DNA of 64,000 nucleotides from Alisma plantago-aquatica (lineage: Eukaryota; Streptophyta; Magnoliopsida; Alismatales; Alismataceae), in the NCBI GenBank assembly GCA_963693085.1, contig OY856411.1:1346157050-1346221049 (forward strand). The letters are read 5' to 3'. The notes under the pieces are model-generated. The model was not told the DNA's origin and made no database searches. It saw nothing but the letters and a program-made list of their open reading frames with translations. Below are positions 10,791 through 21,600 of the stretch, piece after piece. Each line of letters begins with the position of its first letter. The first letter of the stretch is position 1. Position numbers and translations under genes: made by a program.

Positions 10791-12156
10791 ACATGGAGGA
10801 TCTAGTGGGCTAGAAGCCACAGTTCCTATCGGATCATCTCTAAGTCAAAAACATTGCTATCACGTTTGGTCTTCAGACTAAACTTCTTGAGGCACAGAAA
10901 GCTAGTCCTAATCGTGAAGAGCTCTTCTCTCTCATGTCAAAGCCTCAAATGGGTCTTGATGGTGGTCTTTGATATATGAACTGTATGTGGGTTCCTGAGC
11001 AGTCAGATGTGAATGAATATTCTCAATGAGACCATGGGTCATAGTACATAGTTCATCCTGACACCATAAATATGTACAAAGACCTACAATGTCAGTTCAG
11101 GTGAAGGGGCATGAAGCATTATATTGCTGAATTTTTGTCCAGATATCTGACATGCCAGAGAATCAAAGAAAATAACTAGAGACCAGGTGGTCTACTACAA
11201 CCCTTGGAAATGCCATAATGGAAATTGTAACACATCACCATGGATTTTGTGGTGGGACTACCCAGGACCAGAAAGGGATCAGATATTGCATGGGTTATAA
11301 TGGATTATCACATGAAGTCAGCTCACTTTCTCCCTATGAAGACTACTAGCAAAGTATCCAAGATGACTGATCTCTATGTACGGGAGGTAGTACATCTATA
11401 TGGAGTTCCATCATCCATTGTCTCGGACAGGGACCCAAAGTTCACTTCAAAGTGGTGGAAATAGTTTCAAGAAGAACTGGGCACCAAGTTGAACTTCAGT
11501 ACAACCTACCATTCGCAGACAGATAGGCAGTTAGAACGCACGATACATATTCTGGAGGATCTTCTGTGAGCCTATATTCTTGACTGGGAAGGCTCGTGAG
11601 ACTACTTGCCTTTAGCTGAGTTTGTATATAATAATAGCTACTAGGAAAGTATTGGGATGCCTCCCTATGAATCTCTCTATGGCTGACCCTATAGATCTCT
11701 GCTACATTGGGATGATGTTAGGGAACACACCTTGATGAAATCTGAGCAGATGCAGCTGTATACAGACAAAGTTGCATTGATTAGGTAAAGGATGAAGCGG
11801 GCACAAGATAAGTAGAAATCTTTTGTAGATGGTCACCGGAAGGAATGTCAGTTCAAGGAATGTGATCATGTTTTTCTAAAGATCATACCAATCTGAGCTT
11901 TAGAAAAGAACAAATGAAAGCTCAGTCCTCGCTATGTGGGACCCTTTAAGATCCTAGAAAGAGTTGGTGAATGTTCTTATTGTCTTGCTTTGCCACCGTA
12001 GTATAGTTCCATGTACAATGTCTTTCATGTATCAAATCTAAAGCCCAATGTCAAAGACCCCAGTCACATTTTGAATCATGAGCCTCTATAGCTAAAGGAT
12101 GATCTAACTTATGTTGAATCCCCTATCAGAGTTCTTGATTCCAAGACAAACTTGAG
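10791..12156 (+). pseudogene. gypsy-1 integrase
   Basis: It begins with the zinc-binding region (HPDTINMYKDL and SRYLTCQRIK, an HHCC-type domain) and continues into the catalytic core: MDFVVGLPRTRKGSD at about 11240, VSDRDPKFTSKWW at about 11420, and LERTIHILEDLL at about 11532, giving the D,D,E pattern. The C-terminal part reads KLSPRYVGPFKILERVGE then YNVFHVSNLKPN and ends at LDSKTN, where Cassandra sequence begins. About twenty in-frame stops occur, most explained by CAG, CAA, CGA or TGG decay. The reading frame is otherwise continuous. Confidence 0.9.
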
Positions 12157-12381
12157 CCTTCCCCTATTACGAGGCCACATAGTTGAGCCTTGACGAGGAC
12201 GTCAAGAGTCCAAGTAGGGGGACATTGTAACGTCCCAGGATTTCAGGTCTCAGATAACATGACCTTACAAGGAATGATTGGACTACCCATATCACCAAGG
12301 TGCACCTCCTTTTCAGGGAACTCATCCAAAAAGAACTCCATAGTTAAGTGTGCTCAGCTTGGAGTAGTACTAGGATGGGTG
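12157..12381 (+). mobile_element. Cassandra fragment C1: internal end plus truncated LTR
   Basis: It begins within the internal region, shows GTTGAGCCTTGACGAGGACG then a G-rich polypurine tract, and an LTR starting TGTAACGTCC at 12226. The LTR stops after the 5S-like box C (GGGTGACC), where gypsy-1 sequence (CCCTATCAGAG...) is repeated, showing this whole block was tandemly duplicated. Confidence 0.8.
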
Positions 12382-12646
12382 ACCCTATCAGAGTTCTTGA
12401 TTCCAAGACAAACTTGAGCCTTCTCCTATTACGAGGCCACATAGTTGATCCTTGACAAGGACGTCAAGAGTCCAAGTAGGGGGAGATTGTAACATCCCAG
12501 GATTTTAGGTCTCAGATAACATGACCTTAAAAGGAATGATTGGACTACCCATATCACCAAGGTGCACCTCCTTTTCAGGGAGCTCATCACAAAAGAACTC
12601 CATAGTTAAGTGTGCTCAACTTGGAGTAGTACTAGGATGGGTGACC
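12382..12646 (+). repeat. 261-base tandem duplication including C2 Cassandra LTR
   Basis: The segment repeats 12121-12381 with few changes, including about 36 bases of gypsy-1 integrase, the Cassandra internal end and the LTR starting TGTAACATCC at 12488. It ends at the same GGGTGACC, where it meets the inverted copy. The two units differ at only a handful of bases, so the duplication is younger than the gypsy-1 LTR divergence. Confidence 0.85.
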
Positions 12647-13402
12647 TTAACTGTGTGCTTTTTCCTCACTCACACGCAAGTCAGGGTCAACTTCCCGACC
12701 GGTCACCCATCCTAGTACTACTCCAAGCTGAGCATGCTTAACTATGGAGTTCTTTAGTGATGGGCTCCCTGAAAAGGAGGTGCACCTTGGTGATATGGGT
12801 AGTCCAATCATTCCTTTTAAGATCATGTTATCTGAGGCCTCAAATCTTGGGATGTTACAATCTCCCCCACTTAGGCTCTTGACATCCTCGTCAAGGCTCA
12901 ACTATAAGGCCTCATAACCTCTTCCCCATTTCAGTGCAGACCCACAATGGCCCATGGACACCCAACTCCCGATCACGGAATACCAGCACAAGGGTGGCTA
13001 CATCGACCATGGACAACCCTTTCCTACATGCCTGGACCGCACGACTCAAGACTGTCATGCCATGTCCATGTGGGCCCCACCTACTGGAGAGGTTATGGCT
13101 CTGATACCATTTGTAATGACCGGGCCCACTGCCCATGGCTCAAGTAGAGTTTCAGGAAGGACGATTGGCCCCACAGACCACCACTAGCCTTAACTGTGTG
13201 CTTTTTCCTCACTCACGTGCAAGCCAGGGTCAACTTCCCGACTGGTCACCCATCCTAGCACTACTCCAAGCTGACCATGCTTAACTATGGAGTTCTTTAG
13301 TGATGGGCTCCCTGAAAAGGAGGTGCACCTTGGTGATATGGGTGGTCCAATCATTCCTTTTAAGATCATGTTATTCGAGGCCTCAAATCCTGGGATGTTA
13401 CA
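12647..13402 (-). mobile_element. Cassandra C3, minus strand
   Basis: On the minus strand: LTR 13402-13112 (291 bases, TGTAACATCC to ATTACA), PBS AATGGTATCAGAGCC at 13111-13097, internal region, purine tract GTGGGGGAGAT at about 12870-12860, second LTR from 12859. The second LTR is cut at about 12647, lacking its last ~80 bases. It has no coding capacity, as expected for Cassandra, which depends on other elements' proteins. Confidence 0.88.
13240..13345 (-). other. 5S rRNA-like domain in Cassandra LTR
   Basis: Read on the minus strand the segment has GAACTCCATAGTTAAGCATG, then AGTAGTGCTAGGATGGGTGACC and GGGAAGT. These cover box A, the intermediate element and box C of the 5S gene's internal RNA polymerase III promoter. 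It is not a functional 5S gene because the 5' third is divergent. Confidence 0.8.
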
Positions 13403-13530
13403 AAGGAGATTTGCAATAATCGGCGCATAGATATGGTGAAAGTTCTTTGGAGACACCATGATCACTCTGATGCCACCTAAGAGCTCAAGTCTGAGATCGA
13501 GCAAAAATTTCTGCATCTATTCCATGCTAT
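13403..13530 (+). pseudogene. gypsy-1 pol C terminus, chromodomain-like
   Basis: After the Cassandra cluster the interrupted frame resumes as KEICNNRRIDMVKVLWRHHD then a stop in place of Trp and ELKSEIEQKFLHLF. This is the typical end of Del/Tekay pol (consensus PLVKVLWRNH..EEATWE), where a chromodomain targets insertion. It joins logically to LDSKT at 12156. Confidence 0.85.
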
Positions 13531-13549
13531 ATAATTTTGAGGACAAAAT

Positions 13550-13569
13550 TTTTAAAAAGGAAGGTAGAA
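13550..13569 (+). other. gypsy-1 polypurine tract
   Basis: AAAAAGGAAGGTAGAA directly precedes the 3' LTR start TGTAACAGAG at 13570. Polypurine tracts prime plus-strand synthesis. Confidence 0.75.
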
Positions 13570-16500
13570 TGTAACAGAGTGAGTTTTTATATTATTTTCT
13601 CTCTTACTTTCATTTCATACAATTTGTTGACAAATGTACCATCAATCATCCCCCTCACTTATTTGACTAAAATACTTCACAAAATTTCAAAGATAATACA
13701 AACCCTAATTTCACATTAAGGTGAATTATATGCATTATGATACAAATTCAATTTATGTTATCAACATTTGAATTTCAATCCCAATTTTGTACCATAGTTA
13801 GATAATGACATCATAAAGGTCTACCTAAATTTTTCAATTTTATTGGATGAACCATTTAAGAGTTATTATATTTTAAAATAACTCACATTATTTCATTCTT
13901 TGACTACCCTGGACCTAAGTCCTTTGATTTATCATCCAGGTGAGACATTAAAATGTCACACGGCCCATTTATATCTTGGGTGTGGGCCTTAATACATGAC
14001 GAGATAATGCTAGCCATTCGATCAATCTGATCGTGGATCAAGGGGGAATCCGATGATGGAGGCTTCGTCATGTACCTCCTGCCTTATCCAAATCAGCCAC
14101 AAATAGACTAGGGACTAAATCTTTCGTCTATGTGCCTAAGCCAGCAACCATCTTGAAAAACTGGTGGGATATCTATTCCTCCCTCCTCAGCATGAGCCTA
14201 TTGACCACTCACATGTCACTCCCTACCTCGGTTAAGGGGAGAACCAACTCCTCAACTTCTCACACTCCCCACCTAGTGGTGACACCCAATCAAGGCTTCT
14301 CCACCCTAGCCTCCTCACATATATTTAAAGCCACCCTAGCTTCACCTGATCCCCTTTAACCTTTCTTGCCCCTTAATTCAAAACCAACAACCCTTGATAA
14401 CCACCGTCTACTCCATCCTTGTCTCACTACCACCCCACCTTGGTTGAGCACCCTCGAGCATCGCCACCCATAATTATCCTCTCCACCACCTTTATGGAAC
14501 CTCCACAAATCTCTACGGCACCTCCTTCCTATGACCTAAAAGCTCCTCCTCTCAGACCCCTTCCTCTCTGGGGACCACCTCCTGGGGGCTCGGCGGTGCA
14601 CCAACTATGAGGGAGCAGCACCATGAAAAGGCGATGACCTATTGCAGTTAATCCCAAGGAAGGTGAGGGACCTTTAGTCAGACGAGTAAAGGAGAATAGG
14701 ACAAGCGGAGTCTCGCCGGAAATCAACCAGGATGCTCGAGCTAGCAACAAAGGAGGAGAAGGAGCATAAGAGGAGAGGCCCACGTGGCACCACCTCGGAC
14801 ATAGGTGGACCACTCACGAGTCACCATATTAACTGAAGGAGTCATGATTCAACACAAGTCAAAGAGGGACCCCACATAGCTCTGGGCCAATCGTGAGCCT
14901 CCACGTAAGCTCGCATCACCTTTTCTCTATTTAGTTAAATAGAAACCCTTTTATCTTAGAAAAATCCAAGAAAATGATAGGAATATCAAAAAAAAGCAAA
15001 ACTATATTTGATTTTTATGAGAAAAATACGAGGAATCTGATAAAAATACTATCATAATGTGAATCCATTTAATTTTTCAAAAATACTAAATTAAAACACA
15101 ATGATCATTCTTATTGTGTAATAATGATGATTCATGATTTGTAATCTGATATTTGGGGCATTTAAACCCTAATAGAGTCCTTTATGTTCATACATCATGA
15201 AACCCTAATTAGGTGATGGATAATACTCCAAAGAATAAGGAAACCCTAGAACTGAGTTTTTTTCTCCCCATATTGAACTTTTATGTATTGTTTGTTAACC
15301 TAATCAATTAATGATATACTATGAATTATGTATGACTCCCAAAAACCCTAGTTATAACCCTGAACCACTTGAATTAGGTGAATCCAAAATGGAACCCTTA
15401 ATGATATAAGCCTTTATAGAAACCCTAAATATGAATATTTCTTTCTTATATCACATGGGCATCATTACTTAGATGAAACCCTAATTTTGAGATATTATGA
15501 ATCCAAAATAAGATAAAAGTCCAAGATAATCCTTGAACTAATCATAGGAATATGAAAGTCACCCCAAATAGAGATCAAACCTTAATAACCCAAAAGCCCT
15601 AATATGGGATGGTGAGAACCCATAATGACATTAGGTCTTTGTTTCTTTCTCAGGGTGATCTACTTTCTTAATTTAGACTTGTTAAAATCAAAATTTGAGA
15701 TTCAAGGTACGTGGATATAAGTATAGAACTAGTTTTTGTTGGATGATATAATTGTGAGTAATTGATTGCATGTAGTTGTATAATCTTGTTGGATGTATAT
15801 CTGTGCATATTGTCACTTTTCCGCCTTGAACACTAAAAACAATAAGGAAATAAAATGGAATCTAGTTTCCTATGGTTCATTAATCTCCCTATTAAAGAGT
15901 AAAAGTATTAATGTTGACTAGCACCTCCCTAATGGTACAAGGTAAGTGGGGAGATCCCTAATGGTATAAGGTACGTGGGGATAGGGCCTAATAATATAAG
16001 TGTTCATTGTGCTAAGTCCACCATAGTAATACATGTCCATTGAAATATGATTCATAACTTGGGTTTACCTAATTTTCCACCTTAAATATTGTTTTCATTT
16101 TCTTTCTTCTTTTTCAAGTATTTTTATTATCCCAACATAGTATAGTATCTTTCAACCACATACCAACTTTATGTTGATCATTTGTTTCTCATATTTTCTA
16201 GGTTCAAGGAACAAGTAATGCATCCCAAGGTACTTTAAGAAACTCAATAAAGTTCATAGAGGATGATTAGCGAGATGGATGCCTCTCATCTTATTTTCTA
16301 TTTAGTTAGTTTTTCATTTCATTAGATGATGTGTAGTATGTCTATGTCCTATGTATTTTGTTTCCTTATAAACTTATATCTTCTTCCAATAAATAATGTA
16401 ATATGACCTTATATTCTTATGACTGATGGTTGTGTTACTACTTGAATAATGTTGTAAAAAATGATCTGGTTGCTTATTATATGCTAATTGATAATCACAA

Positions 16501-16596
16501 TCCCTTATATTTTCCATATTGAATCTTATAGATATGAGTGAACACATATATAAGGAAAGTCATTATGGAAATTATATAGGAATTGGGGTCATAAAA
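13570..16596 (+). repeat. gypsy-1 3' LTR
   Basis: The partner of 4122-7224, with the canonical TG start kept. Its right edge is placed at 16596 from the candidate ATAAC duplication; the bases there are TCATAAAA where the left LTR has TCATCATA. TATATTTAAAG near 14320 is a promoter candidate. The telo-box cluster (about 15160-15480) and linked hairpins (15925-15982) are conserved. Confidence 0.9.
15925..15982. repeat. Paired hairpins with shared loop, gypsy-1 3' LTR
   Basis: CTCCC/GGGAG (15925-15929 with 15949-15953) and ATCCC/GGGAT (15954-15958 with 15978-15982), each with a 19-base loop, matching the 5' LTR pair in position and spacing. Loops have drifted slightly while stems are unchanged. 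Confidence 0.6.
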
Positions 16597-16601
16597 ATAA
16601 C

Positions 16602-18491
16602 CAAACATGGTATATGGTTTATATTAATAAGATTTATACATAATAAAAATACTCAAACTTAGATGGAAGTCTGTTAGGGTCTAGGCATCAAATTCCAAAC
16701 TTGGTATCAACAAACATACAAACATTAACACAATACATATGCCAATATGGGTCAACATAAAACTTAGGTGAACACCACATCAAGGGGACACAATGCTTCG
16801 AGTGAATTCTAATTTAAAAGGGTAGAGCATATAATCAATATTTTCATAAGACTTACCTCACAAGAACACAAACAAAATGTATGTGTCACATAAGAAGTTA
16901 AAATGTGTGGATTAGAGTCACATACATCATCATATCACAAATGGGAATTTTCTTATCCATTTAGGTTACAACCCATCATAATATAACTATTTTCAAAGAT
17001 CTAGAATAATTTTATGGGCCAAGAGGCTCCATATCATCATTTGAATCAAGTAGAATGAGGCATATTCAAAAGTGAGTCACATACATGCATAAAAACCATA
17101 TAGAAAAAATAAGAGAAAAAGGGTTTAGGTTGATGTTAGTGTCACAAACAATCATAAAGTTACTAATTTCTAAGGTTAGTGTGAGATTGGATGTCATATA
17201 GGAGTAAGATCAGATCATTAATCGAGATCATACATTTGAAGTCCAAACAAGACATAAATATGGAGTCAACCATAGAGCAAGAAAGGTGACAAGGTTTCCA
17301 ATATTCCCAAAATCATTTACAAGATATTGGTTTGATAATTAGGAGGTAGGTCAAGCAATAAGGATTCAAGTTTTGATATAACTATATGTTAATAATGACC
17401 ACTATGAGTAAAGTTTGATATTTTAGGGAAACATGGGAATTTCAAAGAGATTTTGGGCTATAAAACATGTTGATTTTGTAGAGATTTCCAAGATGATCAA
17501 TTTGATATATTGTTTCAATATATTTGTCCAAGGGAGGAGAAAGTTATCAATTTTTGAAGATTCACATAAAAAACTTAGGGCTACATGCATGATCGTTACC
17601 AATTGATGTCATGGTTGTCCTGGTCCCTTGATGGGTGGTCGAGTTGTTTACATCGTTGCATCCTTTTTGTAAGAATGTGGGTATCCTCCTTTAGCCTGTG
17701 CCTTTAAAGGTTGGGTCAACCACTTACATTGATCAACTGCTCCATTGGGCTTGGTCTCAGACTAGCCCACATTGGGGAAGGACCCACACATTGTGCCTGC
17801 CTAACTTTTAGTACATGTGAGTTGTGTTGACATTGTGGTGGCTCCATTTGGAGTTTGCCATCATGAGGTGATTGTGTGATCACTGGGCTCCTTGGCCCTA
17901 CCCAAGGCGTCGTTCGCATGTGAAGTGAGACTTCTACTAGGGTGACATACATTGAAAACACTAAAAAGGGGAGAGGCACAAGTAGAAGGCTCAAGCACCA
18001 TGGTGAGCTAGGGTTTTTGAGGTAGAAGAAGGAGAGGAAATGGGTGTTATAGGCCATGAAAGAGGACGAAAAGAGTGGGAAATGAAAGATTGAATAAAAA
18101 CTAAGTTTGGAGTGTTAGTTGTGCAAAGGACATGATATGGGGTGATTGGGTGGGGCTTAGATGGTTGCAGTGACACCCCCTTCAGTGACGTGTATGGAGG
18201 TAGAAGATGAGTTTTTGGTTGTTTGACTGGAGGGGGTGGATGTAAAGGACATGATCCAAAGTCTAGGGTTGATCGATTCAAAACAAGAGGGGGAGGTTGT
18301 TGATGTGTCAAAGTGAGGGGCAGACAAATGGGATGACCACACCCACATTGGCCCAATGAGGGTTAAAAAATGAAATTATATCATTGGAAAATTAAGATTT
18401 CAAATGATGTCATAAGTAGGACTCTGAATGTCTGAGGCAATTTTTGCATCACTGAATTTGCAACTATAAACTCTACAACATAAAATATATT
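16602..18491. other. Unassigned sequence, no gene recognised
   Basis: AT-rich until about 17580, then a more GC-balanced stretch to about 18370 with Pro-rich reading frames on the minus strand (18356-17716) that show no known domain and look like chance frames. The composition step resembles the LTR interior of gypsy elements, but no partner LTR is visible. Confidence 0.35.
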
Positions 18492-18807
18492 ATGGAGCAA
18501 GAAGAGCACATTGATGAGGTTTAATTTTGGTTTCAAGATGAGGATACATTAAATCATGACACAACTCAATTTTTTTCCAAATTACTGTCTCATATTGTTA
18601 AATTGAAAATTGAGGTGACCAAATTGGAGTATCACAACACTTCAACTGTGAAGTTGATACCCAATTGAGTACAAATGTCACTAGAAGAGATTGAAAGAGA
18701 ACAAAGGTAGAGATGGGAAGTGAGGTTATAATACAATATGAATGTAGCCATTCAAGGTTCAAGCAGTATGTTTTCCAAGAAATTAATTATTTTTAGAAAA
18801 ATGAGCA
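18492..18807 (+). pseudogene. Coding-like fragment, unknown
   Basis: From ATG at 18492 one frame reads a mostly continuous hydrophilic protein (MEQEEHIDEV, stop, FWFQDEDTLNHDTTQFFSKL, then LSHIVKLKIEVTKLEY...) with four stops, ending where a TGTAACACCCC motif begins at 18808. The middle has a heptad-like coiled-coil look. I do not recognise the family. It may be a retroelement gag remnant or noise. Confidence 0.2.
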
Positions 18808-19652
18808 TGTAACACCCCAAATTTTCATTGATAAATTTAAACTTATAATGTGGTTTTCGTAATATGAGTTATCTGAGGTTCCTACTTTTAGAATAATGAA
18901 GATAGGAAAATGAAAAGGAACTCAAAACATCATTTTCTTTAATATCATATTACAACTAATTTTAAAGATGATAATAATTAGTTTTCCCTTCCTTCTTCTA
19001 TCAAGGAAGTTTAAAAGAGATGAAAGAGAAAGGTAAGATGATGGAATTCAAAAATACAAATAGATTTCTTGAACAAGTCTTATTTTCTTTTTAAGTTTTA
19101 ACATAAAATATATATAGCTATAACATATTTATTTCTCTCTCCTCCTCCTTAGATTACAAAAAGGAATGATAACTAATTGTATGTACTAATTTTAAAATAT
19201 TAGATAAGTTACTCTCTTAGACAAATAATAAATGATTTCCTCTTTTCTTTTATATACACATGAAGAAAGTATCATTATCTTTTCTTTTTCTCTCTCTGCA
19301 ATAAATTTCTCCAAAAGGAAAATAACTTAATTGTTGAGAGAATGTTCATTATTTAACTCATTTTTGGAGTCAAAGAAACAATTAAGGAAAGTATCTTCAC
19401 AGTATCTCATCTTTTAATGTAGAAAATTAAGTAAGTAAACAAAGAAAGGAATTATGGGAAAAATATATGCAAAACCTAAATATCTATATCTAGGAAGGAT
19501 CTAGAATGCCTAGTTAACTTGTGGTCAACATTTAATTTTTTTTTGACTTGGTTTGACCCATAAAACCAATTAGGGAAGGGTTTGGAAACTGTTTGGTTAG
19601 GATTTAATTGAATATTCATTTAATACATTGTTTTCACTATAGTCCTTTGTCA
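18808..19652 (+). repeat. Possible gypsy LTR fragment, split by later insertion
   Basis: It starts TGTAACACCCC, a common start of plant gypsy LTRs, and is interrupted at 19652 by the minus-strand LTR element. The remainder, if present, continues after 25597. No end, PBS or partner was found. Confidence 0.25.
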
Positions 19653-19657
19653 CACAT
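19653..19657. repeat. Target site duplication CACAT, left
   Basis: CACAT at 19653-19657 matches CACAT at 25593-25597 exactly, bracketing the LTR element and defining both of its ends. Confidence 0.85.
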
Positions 19658-21577
19658 TGTCACAGAACCATTCTTACCCCAATTCCAATCCTACTGCTTA
19701 GACAATAGTACAATGATTAAAGTGCCCATCCCTGAGTGGCCCGATAGGATCTAACACACTGGCATATATAGTAAGAAATAATAACTCAAAAATAGGATAT
19801 TTAAAGAGCAAACTAACCCAATATAGGATATATAGCCGATTTATCCTTGTCATCGGAGTATGTGGAGTGCAGAAGCGATCTTAGTTTGTGTTCCATTTAT
19901 ATTTCCTAAAATCAAGAAAATTGAGACACAATCATGCAATTGCATGGTACACTATCAAAATCAAGTAAAACGGTCTATAGAAAAAGAGTATACTTGGTAG
20001 GTCTTATATTCAAAAGTATAACAAGAAATTTCCAAAACCAAAAGTTATTCAACAAGTTGTGTATTTCAAACAATTTGATTTTTATTATGAGTTCCCATTA
20101 TGCTGTAATCGAGAAGCATGCTTATATATTTTGTGACTAGGTCACCCCAATGCAATGGGGGAGGTCACCAGGCTCCTTGTCTCCATATGAAGTAGGAGGC
20201 CAATATACAAGTCCACCTATGAATGAGGGGTTGCTAGCACTCAATATCAACATCATCATCATTATCAATATATGGACAGTCATAATGGGCAATATCATTT
20301 ATGTTCTCATGTTTTTCTCAAAATATAATATAGGGAAAATGGAAGATTAATCAGTAGGGAATAGTAGCTCAAAAAAGTATATATCCAAGTATACAATCAA
20401 GAGATACATAAAAAGTATCTTAAATACAACCAAAGAGGAGATATAATATCATACCTTTCATCGAAGATTTTGAATACGGATCAACAAATGATAGGTCAAC
20501 CTTTTGAGTTAGATCCTAAAAAACAATGTTTGGATCAAGGGCCAAGATCATGATATTTCAAAATCACATTTCAATATTTAAGATTAGGGTTAACACATGT
20601 ACCTAGAATAGGTTTAGGAGTAAGAGACACCAATGGATGTGGTGAAGTTGTCGTTCGGCTCTGTCGTGACCCCACAAGGGTGATGGAGTCCTTGATTAAG
20701 AGTGAGGGGGCGGAGAAAGAAAACACCCAAAGGGGGTTGTACGGTAGAACCACCCAAGAAGTAGGAGATTTACAATGGATTTGAGGACATTTGAGGCTAA
20801 GTAACAGAGCAAGAGTGATCATCCTAGTAATGTGGAGTGGTGACAATCTTAGGAGGCCCATTTTTTAGCATGGGGGGTGGGGGGTAAATTTAGGGTTTCC
20901 AGTAGTTGTAGATTCATGGTGGTGGACAAGGGAGAGCTTTGATCCACTTCTAAAATTGAGCCAGTTTGAGGGGTAAAGAGAGCCATCTAAGTTCGGATCG
21001 GCGGGGTGATCATTCACATTTGATTTGTTTTTCAAAATTGAGTCCAAATAAGCCAATTACACTTTGGTCGTTCAATCCTCCCCTCTCTATTGATTGTGGG
21101 AGGTAGGGGATGACATCCTGACCATAGGATCAGAGTTGCAATCTGTGGTTGGATGATCCAAGGGCCAATGTCCATCCCTTGCCTTAGGTTGTAGATTGCT
21201 GACCTGGAAAAGGTTAGAAAAGGCAAATAAAAAGGGATTGTGTACACATAACTTCCAAAATTCATAGATATAGTAGGAATGTCCAAATGACATGAAATTT
21301 GGACCATAGCTTCAAAAATATGTGGAGAATATTTACAAATAGTTTGAGAACCAAAATATGAAGTTTTATTGACCAATTTGATTATTTGGACAAAGTGATG
21401 AATGAATCTGATTTGTGACGTTATAATGTGTATAAAGTTCACATTGATCACCATATTTTGAATTTGAGTCTCAACATTGATTATGAAGCCAAGAAAAATT
21501 ATTTGGGACCACGAGTGAGTATAATGAGGTCAAAAGAGTAACTATTTCATTATTATTCTAAAATCCACTTCATCACA
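19658..21577 (-). repeat. 3' LTR of the minus-strand non-autonomous element
   Basis: On the plus strand it runs TGTCACAGAACC to CATCACA. It matches 23674-25592 throughout, including a shared CAACTATCA-like edge and the hairpins GTGAC/GTCAC and CCCCA/TGGGG near 20133-20160, whose stems are kept in both copies while the loops differ. Reading frames inside are not coding. Confidence 0.88.
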
Positions 21578-21600
21578 TCCTTCCCTCCTTAAAAAGGAAT
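21578..21600 (-). other. Polypurine tract
   Basis: On the minus strand AAGGAGGGAAGGA lies directly before the LTR start TGTGATG at 21577. Confidence 0.75.

Larger units (their letters stand above)
12157..13402. mobile_element. Rearranged Cassandra (5S-carrying TRIM) cluster
   Basis: Four Cassandra LTR copies, two plus and two minus, plus internal fragments lie inside the gypsy-1 pol end. Each LTR carries a segment close to 5S rRNA (AGTTAAG...GTAGTACTAGGATGGGTGAC). The minus copy at 12647-13402 has LTR, PBS, internal region, polypurine tract and LTR. The plus copies are one truncated unit duplicated in tandem. The cluster separates integrase from its chromodomain-like tail. Confidence 0.88.
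4122..16596 (+). mobile_element. Ty3/gypsy chromovirus gypsy-1, Del/Tekay type
   Basis: A complete but decayed LTR retrotransposon of about 12.5 kb. Order: 3.1 kb LTR, tRNA-Met PBS, gag with zinc knuckle, protease, reverse transcriptase, RNase H, integrase, chromodomain-like C terminus, polypurine tract, 3.0 kb LTR. Integrase after RT places it in Ty3/gypsy. The long LTRs, Met primer and C-terminal VKVLWRHH segment fit the Del/Tekay chromoviruses. Pol is full of stops that single transitions explain. A Cassandra cluster splits the 3' end of pol. The LTRs differ by roughly a dozen changes in the first ~110 aligned bases, so the insertion is old. Confidence 0.93.

Noticed and set aside
12300..12380. 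A host 5S rRNA gene
   Set aside because: Only the internal promoter half matches 5S; it lies inside LTRs with a PBS and purine tract, as in Cassandra. The 5' third of 5S is missing.
12190..13516. Plus and minus frames of 64-108 codons over the Cassandra cluster
   Set aside because: Cassandra has no coding capacity; the frames cover its LTRs and 5S-like block and are similar to each other only because the DNA is repeated.
17716..18356. Overlapping Pro/Ser-rich minus frames of 63-121 codons
   Set aside because: No domain, no consistent start and no partner; composition resembles LTR interiors.
19934..20350. Repeated small frames at 19934 and 23948, and at 20150 and 24191
   Set aside because: They recur because they lie in the two LTRs of one element; antisense to its transcription and without domain.
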